Assembly (NCBI GenBank): GCA_021234155.1 | Contig: JAJEKV010000013.1 | Coordinates: 2,759,252-2,823,251 of the forward strand | Direction of reading: 5' to 3' | DNA length: 64,000 nt | Source of the DNA: Isoetes taiwanensis | Lineage: Eukaryota > Streptophyta > Lycopodiopsida > Isoetales > Isoetaceae | Shown here: positions 56,937 through 64,000 of the stretch, one piece after another | How the letters are laid out: every line of letters begins with the position of its first letter | How positions within the stretch are numbered: the first letter of the stretch is position 1 | Position numbers and translations under genes: made by a program | The notes under the pieces: generated by a model | What the model was told of the DNA's origin: nothing | The model's input: the letters and a program-made list of their open reading frames with translations, nothing else | Databases searched by the model: none

Positions 56937-57600
56937 TTGTTTTACCAGACCTTGGACTTTGGCAGGTGTATGCACCAATTCTGCATCAAGCATGACATGG
57001 AACAGAGGTTCCATTTCATGGATCCACTCATTTACACATTACTGTCGAATGAGCATGCTTCAAAGGACAAACTGTTGAACCCTCAACTTGCAATTTCGGA
57101 ATGTACCATTCTGCCAGCATGTTATCAGCAGCACTGGACAGTGTATGTCATTATAGGTCTTGGAGGTCAGCCAGTTAAATGTCAGCCAGGTGTGTACCAT
57201 TTTGACAGCCTAGAAATGTACAAGGGCTCCGAGCCTGTCATGAGTTTTGTTGAGAATGCAAACACAAAATTCCTAAGCACCATAAAGCTGCACCACAAGA
57301 GAATTACAAGTTCCCCCACTCAGTCTGATTGCTGGTCGTGTGGTCCTGCTATATGTGTCTTTGTAACGAAAGTTGTGGCTGCAGTAATGCGAGACTTGGA
57401 CATACTATCCCAATGCAAGGTGAGTTCGTAAATTTGAAGGTATTACTCATCCAATGTGAGGCCTGATATGTTTGTTGCAGGGTGTACCAATTTCTAGTGG
57501 GGAGCTGTTGGACACGCGCAGAATGATGATTGATGTTGTGAAGCACAGTTGCTCTAGTAATGAAGCTGAGGTTGACAGATCAATAGATCTTTACTTGTAA
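56937..57600 (+). CDS. Second Ulp1-type (C48) cysteine peptidase domain, partial gene
   Basis: Two exons in phase 0: 56937-57419 (donor GTGAGT) and 57481-57600 (acceptor TTTGTTGCAG), ending in a TAA. No stop or shift over about 200 codons. The triad is QQHWTVYVI (His66), GVYHFDSLEM (Asp90) and TQSDCWSCGPAICVF (Cys135, with the oxyanion-hole Gln at 129), as in SUMO-type peptidases. It is about the size of a complete Ulp1 catalytic domain. The start is not fixed: TTACCAG at 56943-56949 and GGCAG at 56960-56964 are possible acceptors, so N-terminal exons probably lie upstream. It is only distantly similar to the ULP in the MULE. Transposon-borne ULPs and host ULPs are both possible; the neighbouring repeats favour the former. 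Confidence 0.75.
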
Positions 57601-57824
57601 TCTATTGTTTTTATTATTGTAACCAAAGAGGTTATTCTTGTAACCAATACTTTCATTGACATTCTAATGTACATTGTTGTATACTATTGTATACAATAGA
57701 CTTTTCTGGCTGACCAGAGCAACACTCTAGTGGAGTTCAAATCTCCAGAAGAAATTGATGTAAATTAACGTATCTTGGAATAAAAAGCTAAAGATGTATT
57801 CAAAGAGACATCTAGATGAAAATG

Positions 57825-58015
57825 GCAATGTGGTGATACATGTGGTGATAGATGTGGTGATGCAAATGGTACATGTGGTGAATCATGTGGTGACATGTGG
57901 TACATGTGGTGAATCATGTGGTGACATATGGTGCATGTGGTGAAAAATATGGTGATACTGTGGCGATGCAAATGGTACATATAGTGAATCATGTGGTGAC
58001 ATGTGGTGGGTGGCT
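57825..58015 (+). repeat. GTGGTGA minisatellite, array 1
   Basis: At least ten copies of GTGGTGA, mostly as CATGTGGTGAATCATGTGGT or ATGTGGTGACAT, 10-15 bp apart. It starts about 225 bp after the stop of the Ulp1-type gene and ends in GGTGGGTGGCTCGG. Confidence 0.92.
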
Positions 58016-58179
58016 CGGCTCCCGAGGTGTGAAATCGTATGCATGCAAACGTCCCTTTCCTCTTCTGCCTCATTCCCAAAATTGTATGCATGCAAACATC
58101 CTTTTTATTCCCAAAATTCTGCCCTGCAGCTTCATTCCGTCCATCTTTCTCTTCCGTCCATTTCGTTCATTCCGTCCAT

Positions 58180-58471
58180 GGCCAGGTTCAAAACTACAGT
58201 GCACAGGAGTACTCCAGCTATTGTGCCTGCTCCTTCGCCGCCAGCTCGGTCAGAATCCATGTGTTCGTCAGGAGGCCATCCGGTTACAGTGGTGGCCAAG
58301 TTCACTCCACCCGAAGTGGAAAAACTTATCACTGAGGCACAAGCTGTATGTTCAATCCGTGTTCTGGAATGGGTTGATCGAGGTTACCCCGATGAGGAGC
58401 GTCTTCTAGAAATGAAGATGTATGCCATGGAGGACGACCTCCATATAGAGCTGAGGATGGCCCCCGCTTGA
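58180..58471 (+). CDS. Small hypothetical protein, 97 codons
   Basis: ATG in a good context (CCATGGCC at 58178). It reads MARFKTTVHRSTPAIVPAPS, PPARSESM, then TVVAKFTPPEVEKLITEAQA, VLEWVDRGYPDEERLLEMKM and DDLHIELRMAPA, and stops at TGA. Pro/Ser-rich front, acidic amphipathic back. Codon use is even and the frame complete, but I know no relative. It lies between GTGGTGA arrays 1 and 2, next to the Ulp1-type gene, and might be a companion gene. Confidence 0.35.
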
Positions 58472-59194
58472 AGATCAAGCCTACTCCAGCCCTGATTAGT
58501 TTTTAGATTTGTTTTTTTAATCCCTGGTTTCAACTGTTTTGCAATAGTCCTTGTGACTATTTTTTGTAAAGCTTTTTGATTAATGACAGAACTCCTCTTC
58601 TCTACAGCTGTGTTGACTTTTGTTTTCTTTAACTGTTCTCTGAGTTTCCACTGTTCTTTTAGTTAACTGAACTGTTTCTATCCTTTTCTGTACAGATATA
58701 AGAAACATGTTTGGTATTTAGTTTGCAACTCAAGTTTTTGGTATTTAGTTTGCAACTCAAGTTAATGATAGTTTTTGTCATTAATTATAAAATGCAAAGT
58801 ACAAAGCAAAGTATGCCTTTACTGAAATAGCATACCAAAACAAATATTAAAGCCAGCAAGGAATTTCAAGGTGCAGAATTTATGATCTGCACACTAACAA
58901 AATATGGTAACCAGCAGCAAATAGGAAAATATGAGGTGGGTGGCTCGGGTTCAAAAGAAATAGAGTTCAAAAGAAACTGAAAAGAAAAACATAGAATTCC
59001 CTGAAGCAAAAGTTAGTGGCCTTGCAAGAATCTTTGCACAAAGCAGAGCTTAATGAATTTTGGCCTCATATCAATTCAGGGACCTAATTTGGGATCCATA
59101 TATTGCTGTCACCAAAATCAGTCAAGATACTGTGAGGAATCTGAAAGCCATTCCATTTTCTGACCGGGTCAAAAAATGGTCAACGCCCCTGGCT

Positions 59195-59232
59195 GATTGT
59201 GGTGAAAACTGTGGTGAAAACTGTGGTGATGC
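59195..59232 (+). repeat. GTGGTGA array 2 (three units)
   Basis: GATTGTGGTGAAAACTGTGG, TGAAAACTGTGGTGATGCAA: three units of 12 bp. In array 1 the last block GTGGTGATGCAAA also occurs (57856), so the arrays are related. Confidence 0.8.
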
Positions 59233-59428
59233 AAACGTTGTTTTTATATTTCAAATAATACAAATACATATGGAAATCTACCATACCAGGTAGAATAGTA
59301 ATTACATAAGCACACATGGAATACAGATTCATGGGCCTTTTAACAAAATTATCTAAAGATGTCTTAGATACATATCGATGAGCAAAATCTTTGGACCAAG
59401 TTTTTCTTTTTTTCAAGTTCAGTTCTAG

Positions 59429-60101
59429 AATCTAGACCATTTCCTCCACATCCTGCATGGTTAAATCAGGGACCTCATTCCTGCCAAACATCTTCAGCAA
59501 CATGTCTAGCGTGGTAGTACGGTAGTTAGTGAAGTCTAATAAGAGGAGGACATGGGCCTCCCTCCTTTGCTGCCATTTGTGGTATAAGTTCTGAAAGTAA
59601 GGCTTCAGGCTATTGAACCGCCACAATTCATGCTGCTTCAACACTTTTTTGATGGCTTTGGCATGCACTATCTCCCTTCTCGATTGCCTTAAAAGTTTCT
59701 ACGCTCAAGCTTAGAAAGCCGGGATTCTTCTTCATCCGAGTATTGACATTCCCCATCATCCTATCGGCTGACACCAAACCTATTCGGTCTACTGCCTGCG
59801 ATGCATTGTAGCACATCATCACAAATATTAAGATTAGTAATATAGAAATCACATTCTACTACAAAGAAAGGGAACCTTTATCAACGCATTGGCTTCGATT
59901 CTTTAAGCCTATCGGGAATTAACCTATGTTTTAAGCCTAGAATACCTCGAATTCATGGATCCTCCGTTGGCCCACGCTCCTCTAATATCGCCTCTCGTTT
60001 TTCTGGTTTATTTGCTCCATTATAGGTCCTACCGGATCATTTGCATTTGAACCCGGCGAAATTGTTTGTGCTCGTGTTCTCTTCTCGTCTTCTTCCGCCA
60101 T
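59429..60101 (-). pseudogene. Unrecognised two-exon gene fragment
   Basis: Exon 1 from ATG 60101: MAEEDEKRTRAQTISPGSNA, then PIMEQINQKNERRY, where a TAG (near 59982) interrupts. Exon 2 opens after ATCGCAG near 59807 with AVDRIGLVSADRMMGNVNTR, then KNPGFLSLSVETFKAIEKG. Near 59680 the frame slips by one base to EIVHAKAIKKVLKQHELWRF, NSLKPYFQNLYHKWQQRREA, LLLLDFTNYRTTTLDMLLKM and DLTMQDVEEMV, ending at 59429. Coding character is clear, the family is not. A nuclear, helical protein is a guess from composition. Confidence 0.45.
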
Positions 60102-60515
60102 AAATTTGGATTGGGATAAGCCAATGTGCATGCAAAACTAGATTTAGGGTTTCCAGTCTAATGCTTCACCTTGACCCGACTTTTGAATGATTGACCTTGC
60201 ATTTGATGTGACAGGTTTCCAATGGTGGGTTTCATCATGTGTTTCTCTGGCCCATTCTGTTCATCCTTAATGTAATTTTTCTGTGTGTCACTTTCACCCT
60301 GCTCCCACCAAATCCAGCCACTGTGACTGTACCTTTCCCTTTAGTCTATTAAAGAGTGAAGATTGAAGAGTGGAGATTTATATTAAACATATAAAATGAT
60401 TACATAAGGTAGAGCGAGGATTTGTATTAAACATTTCAGATTACATGAGAAACAAAACTTCTTATATACATTGCTTTCGAACTTAGGATGACAAAATTCA
60501 TTCCTGGTCCTTGCC

Positions 60516-61010
60516 TTACTGTGCTTCTATCAAAAAGAGATCTGAGTCTAGCTCCTCCTCGTCCTCTTCTATGATCACCAGATCAGTGACCACCGGGTCA
60601 GCTTGCCAGCCTATTTCATCCCATTCCGGAGGGAAAGCAAAAAACTATAATGGTGCAGTGTTACCAAACAGAATAGCAGCTTCTCCATGTGCATTCTGCT
60701 TGGCCTTGTGATGATAGAACATATCCCTGAAGTGAAGGAATTGGTCCTCTGTAAACAACCTATCATAACTAAACAAGAACCTGTCTAGCGTAAAGGCTTG
60801 GTAGCCATTAAGGAGAAAAGGTTTCAACCTTTGCAGATCTTGGTCAATAGTATGAGAAAGAGGCCAAAGATGCTCATTCTTAAAAATTTCAGTGGCAGCA
60901 GAGTAAGGAGAGATGTCTGGGAGGTTCGGTGTACAATTCATCCTCCTGGTGAGAGCTTTCAGCATTTCTGTTGTCATATTTTCATCCGGTGAATAGGGAA
61001 TTCTGTTGCC
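60516..61010 (-). pseudogene. Unrecognised gene fragment with one in-frame stop
   Basis: Opens after CCTCAG near 61011 and reads NRIPYSPDENMTTEMLKALT, RRMNCTPNLPDISPYSAATE, LWPLSHTIDQDLQRLKPFLL, FTLDRFLFSYDRLFTEDQFL and HHKAKQNAHGEAAILFGNTA. A TAG at 60645-60647 is followed, in the same frame, by FFAFPPEWDEIGWQADPVVT and an acidic tail EEDEEELDSDLFLIEAQ to TAA at 60516. One nonsense change in about 160 codons suggests recent loss or a read error. No family recognised. It may belong with the exons at 59429-60101. Confidence 0.45.
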
Positions 61011-61168
61011 TGAGGATTTTCATCTATTTTGCATTGGTGAAAATCGGGACAGCACGCCTAGGTATTAGGGGCTCTTCTTCTCTGGTCACATTGTCCCATT
61101 CCGGTACTCCTTAGTTTTGCAGCATCCAAGAGGTGAAGTTGGCCATGTCGAAGCTCAATCAGTAGCCG

Positions 61169-61320
61169 CCGTGAACCGTAGAATCGCTTCCCAATCAGAA
61201 ATCGTAAATGTAAACCGTAAATCAGAACCGTAAACCGTAAACCGTAAACCGTAAACCGCCCCGAAGTAGTTGCTTTGAAAACCGTAAGCTGCCCCGAACG
61301 CCGTGAACCGTAAACTTCGG
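61169..61320 (+). repeat. CCGTAAA heptamer tract
   Basis: Four to five perfect AACCGTA heptamers at 61226-61258, with degenerate copies on both sides (GTGAACCGTAGAATC, AATCGTAAATG, GAAAACCGTAAGC, GTGAACCGTAAAC). It differs from the plant telomere repeat CCCTAAA by one base. Confidence 0.85.
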
Positions 61321-61512
61321 ACGGGGAGCGGAAAAGAATGGCACCTCGGGCCTTTGGGTTGCCCGAGGTCATTAATTTTCGCCATCCCCTAATGATTTTC
61401 GGGTACATGATGAAGGGAATTGATGGGACCGAGAGAATTTAAGGAAAAGGAAAGGAAAAGTGGAAAAGTTGTTCAGAAGGATCTATCTGGCTCGGGGGAA
61501 GAGCCAGAAAGT

Positions 61513-61577
61513 GACACATGTGGTGAAATATGTGGTGACACATGTGGTGAACCCAGGTGAAACATATGGTGAACCTG
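61513..61577 (+). repeat. GTGGTGA array 3
   Basis: ACACATGTGGTGAAATATGT, GGTGACACATGTGGTGAAC, then AGGTGAAACATATGGTGAAC. Same unit and orientation as arrays 1 and 2. Confidence 0.85.
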
Positions 61578-62034
61578 GCGCATGTTACATCAGGGACATC
61601 AAAATACAATTACATATTGTAGGAATTATTCATGCTAAAAGTTGAAGAAGCCAAGAGATTATGAAGCAGACTTATTACATGAAGGAGCAAAGCTATTCTA
61701 AAGGTGTGATAACTATTCTAAGGTTAAGTCGACAATATAAGGTAATGGTTTAAAGGTTATATAATAAGAACCATTTACTATTGCATATTTCTATTATTTA
61801 AATGCAAGAAAGGGTCGAAGCTAAGGTTCATATTGGAGGGAATATGAACTTGAAATTTGGTAAGTCCGCAGATCCTTGAAGCGGCCGAGCTCGACTCCTA
61901 AGCGGCCGGATCCAAGCCAGTCGACAGGGATTTGGTCCTATAAAAACAATAAGGAGAGGTAGATTGTTGCACAGTGATCGGAAGAAGCTCATATGTGTAT
62001 GAGGCTTGGGCTGTCGGGGCCATTAAATTGAATC
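61578..62034. other. Gene-free stretch
   Basis: No gene. 61875-61935 is a short GC-rich island with two AAGCGGCCG words inside AT-rich DNA, then TATAAAAA at 61940. Confidence 0.5.
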
Positions 62035-62685
62035 GAATTGCTTATACCGGCTCTGGGACCCCGGCGCTCTAGAGCAGGTCAAAATGGCCCATTACAAGGA
62101 GCACATCAACCCCCGTTGGCGGGGCCCATGACTCTACACCGCATTCCCACCGCCCGAAAAAGCGCAGACTCATTGCCTCCATTCGCCGCGAGGTGCCCAC
62201 CATCTCGCGATCGAGGCGGGCGGTGGATTGAGAGCCCTGCCGGGACGAGCTCTGTCGATCTTTGTCAAGCGGGTGCCATTGAGGATGAGTCTCACACTTT
62301 CCGAGTTGCCCAAGATTCGGTCGGATCCGGGCGGACATCGTTCCCTTAGTGCGGCGGACTTGCCCCTACATTTGCTGATGAACACACCGTCAGTACGGGC
62401 TTTGGGGTCGTACATTCAGAAGGTACTGGATCTGCGAGCCCACCTTTGCCCCCGCCTGGCTGCTCGCTGATCAGGCACTATGGGTACGGTACATGAGTGT
62501 ATATATTTGTGTGTTTTTGCATTTCGTACATTGAAACAGTTTGTCAGTAGGCTGATTGCTGCCACGGTTTTTCCCTCGAAAACCCTTCGGGGCGGGGGTT
62601 TTTTAATCCGGGTAGTAATCTGCTTGCTGCGCTTTTATATTGGGTCCCATAGACCGATTGGTCTCCGTGGACGATCCTTCCTTCC
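62035..62685 (+). mobile_element. LINE copy C, short 3' fragment
   Basis: Matches copy B from about 55855 on: CCCCGGCGCTCTAGAGCAGG, GTCAAGCGGGTGCCATTGAG, TCTCACACTTTCC, TTTGCTGATGAACACACCG, then the same 3' UTR (CCCTCGAAAACCCTTCGGGG, GGGTCCCATAGACCGATTGG, CTCCGTGGACGAT) and a short (CCTT)n tail. Truncated at the 5' end some 500 bases later than copy B. Confidence 0.88.
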
Positions 62686-62799
62686 TCTTAGCATAGCATG
62701 CTATCTCAATACCATTTTCTTGCTACTAAAAATTCTTGTCCAAAAAATACAAGAAAACGTGGCAAAATGATGGGGATATAAACATATACTAGTTATGGT

Positions 62800-62820
62800 G
62801 CCCGGCGTTGCCGGGCCTAG
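62800..62820 (+). other. Helitron-like end: GC hairpin followed by CTAG
   Basis: GCCCGGC-GTT-GCCGGGC (62800-62816) is followed at once by CTAG and a T. Helitrons end in a short GC hairpin, then CTRR, and insert before T, but the hairpin is normally about 10 bases further in. No matching TC start or Rep/helicase gene in the window. Confidence 0.25.
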
Positions 62821-63835
62821 TGACAATCTGATGTAGAAGCATTGGTGGAGCACAAATTTTGCATTCTTGCCACATTTATTTCATATACAAAAATTTGTGC
62901 ATGCCCATTGCAAGAACTGGCTTGAACTTTAAAAATACTCGTGTTTCAACATGCCGAAAATCATCCTTCTTTTTCCAATTTTGTTTTGAATAATGCATTC
63001 ACTGCTTCATGTCTCTCAATGCACATTGATATTTCAAGCAATGTAGATGACACCTTGTTGGACCAAACCAAATTAATGAGTTATAGAAACAATAGTGGCA
63101 AGATAAGAGCTCATGCCTTATGTGCTTGTATGTTAGAGACTTAATATTGTGTGCTATTTGGGTTGCATGACTCGCATGGATTTGTTGGAAGAAGTTCAAT
63201 TTTTACAATTGTTTTCTAATTTGTTGTTTGATAAGGACAGATAATTTTAAGCAATAGTGTGAATATAGTTGCATGCACTTAAAACTCCATAGATATGAGT
63301 GGAAAACTTTGTTCCATCCTTTGTTTTTGACCTAGGAAAGGGCACCATGTGCATTACGAATGTATATCTTCAAAATTTTGAGGTGCCTGAACCATAGATA
63401 AGCTAGCATTCAAGACAGATAGAGAAAATACACATTATTTAACTAAAGAAACATAATAGGATAATTCAACATCAACATGCCACATAACATCTACTTCAAT
63501 GCAATTTCAAAAGATTTGTCATTGTTTTATCACACGCATTGCATTTAGAGTATGATAACAAAATTGTGGATTGATCCAACATAACAGAAATCCATATGCA
63601 TATAAAGAAGATAGTCCTATGGTGGAAACATAGGAGGATCTTTAAAGTTTACAACAACATTGATGGAAACAAATATGCATTGACAACCTATTGAGTTTGA
63701 GTAAGAGGTGTTCTTAAGAAATGTGCAACATGTGCATTGGCGACCTATCGAGTTTTGAGTGTTTTTGAGAAATACACAACAATGTTGTGGACATCCAATG
63801 AAATAGTTCAGAAATGTCTTGTGAGATATAATAAT
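62821..63835. other. Gene-free stretch
   Basis: AT-rich, no gene. 63655-63770 contains two copies of a CAACAWTGATGG or GTGCATTGGCGACCTATCGA-like phrase (63660-63695, 63733-63765). Confidence 0.5.
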
Positions 63836-64000
63836 AATAAATAAATTTTATTAACGTCCACGGGAGCCCGTAGGCTATGGGACAAAGAAATCAGGATCTA
63901 GTACAATCATCATAATATGAGAGAATCAAGCCTCTCAACGATGCTCAATGTAAACCAGAAGCTCTCGGAGGAAATTTCCTAAATGTGGAAGCGAAGGAAT
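63836..64000 (-). mobile_element. LINE 3' end, minus strand, cut by the window edge
   Basis: On the minus strand it ends TGTCCCATAGCCTACGGGCT, CCCGTGGACGTTAATAAAAT, then (TTATTA)n. This is the family's 3' end (GTCCCATAG...CTCCGTGGACGTTAAA) with a TTA-type tail. The body continues beyond 64000, so a longer copy may lie outside. Confidence 0.8.

Noticed and set aside
57765-58095. His/Met/Ser-rich open frames over the GTGGTGA array.
   Set aside because: Artefact of a tandem repeat read on the minus strand.
61185-61385. Repeated RFTVYG-type protein on the minus strand.
   Set aside because: Translation of the CCGTAAA heptamers, not a gene.
61875-61935. Polylinker-like cluster of restriction-site words (CGGCCG, GAGCTC, GGATCC, GTCGAC).
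   Set aside because: No vector backbone on either side, and the two AAGCGGCCG words look like a small natural repeat. Chance is enough.

Overview
The window looks like land-plant nuclear DNA from a large, repeat-rich genome. It is AT-rich, has GT-AG introns, and carries plant-type elements: Ty1/copia with an initiator-Met tRNA primer site, Ty3/gypsy, LINEs, a tRNA-type SINE, MULE, hAT and fold-back elements. It also holds a piece of mitochondrial cox1 and fragments of plant genes. The sequence alone does not place the species. A fern, gymnosperm or other large-genome plant would fit. Host coding content is a few percent; most of the rest is old mobile DNA.

Layout. 1-1173: no recognised gene. 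1174-3792: a recently inserted, internally deleted Ty1/copia element on the minus strand, with 629-bp LTRs and a GGGCT target duplication. 5960-6380: a dispersed repeat next to a cox1 fragment. 6700-10460: a heavily broken Ty3/gypsy copy. 13089-14824: a SINE, a LINE 3' end, a long fold-back element and an (AAAAT)n tract. 20164-21295: the best host gene, a two-exon GPI-anchored SPARK-domain protein (At4g28100-like) on the minus strand with one homopolymer frameshift. 22945-25100: a 5'-truncated LINE; relatives lie at 55420-56510 and 62035-62685, with 3' ends on the minus strand near 13676 and 63836.

27706-37991 is the centrepiece: a 10.3-kb MULE with terminal inverted repeats and a near-perfect 9-bp target duplication. 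It carries a decayed Ulp1-type cysteine peptidase (plus strand), a decayed MURA-type DDE transposase with a SWIM zinc finger (minus strand, convergent) and a coiled-coil gene fragment that may be captured. It also has GATCAC-rich tandem arrays in both arms, in opposite orientation, and in the middle. This matches the ULP-carrying (Kaonashi-type) plant MULEs, but the amount and arrangement of its iterons is unusual.

38-55 kb is mostly gene-free, with short duplications, hairpins and fragments of a SCAB1-like gene, an RBR ubiquitin ligase and a hAT transposase. 56.9-61.6 kb holds a second, better preserved Ulp1-type peptidase, unrecognised coding exons and three short arrays of a GTGGTGA motif. 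It may be a second ULP-bearing element of unknown type.

Most coding pieces here are broken. Only the SPARK gene and the second Ulp1-type gene look near intact. Exon boundaries were read by eye from GT/AG sites and reading frame.
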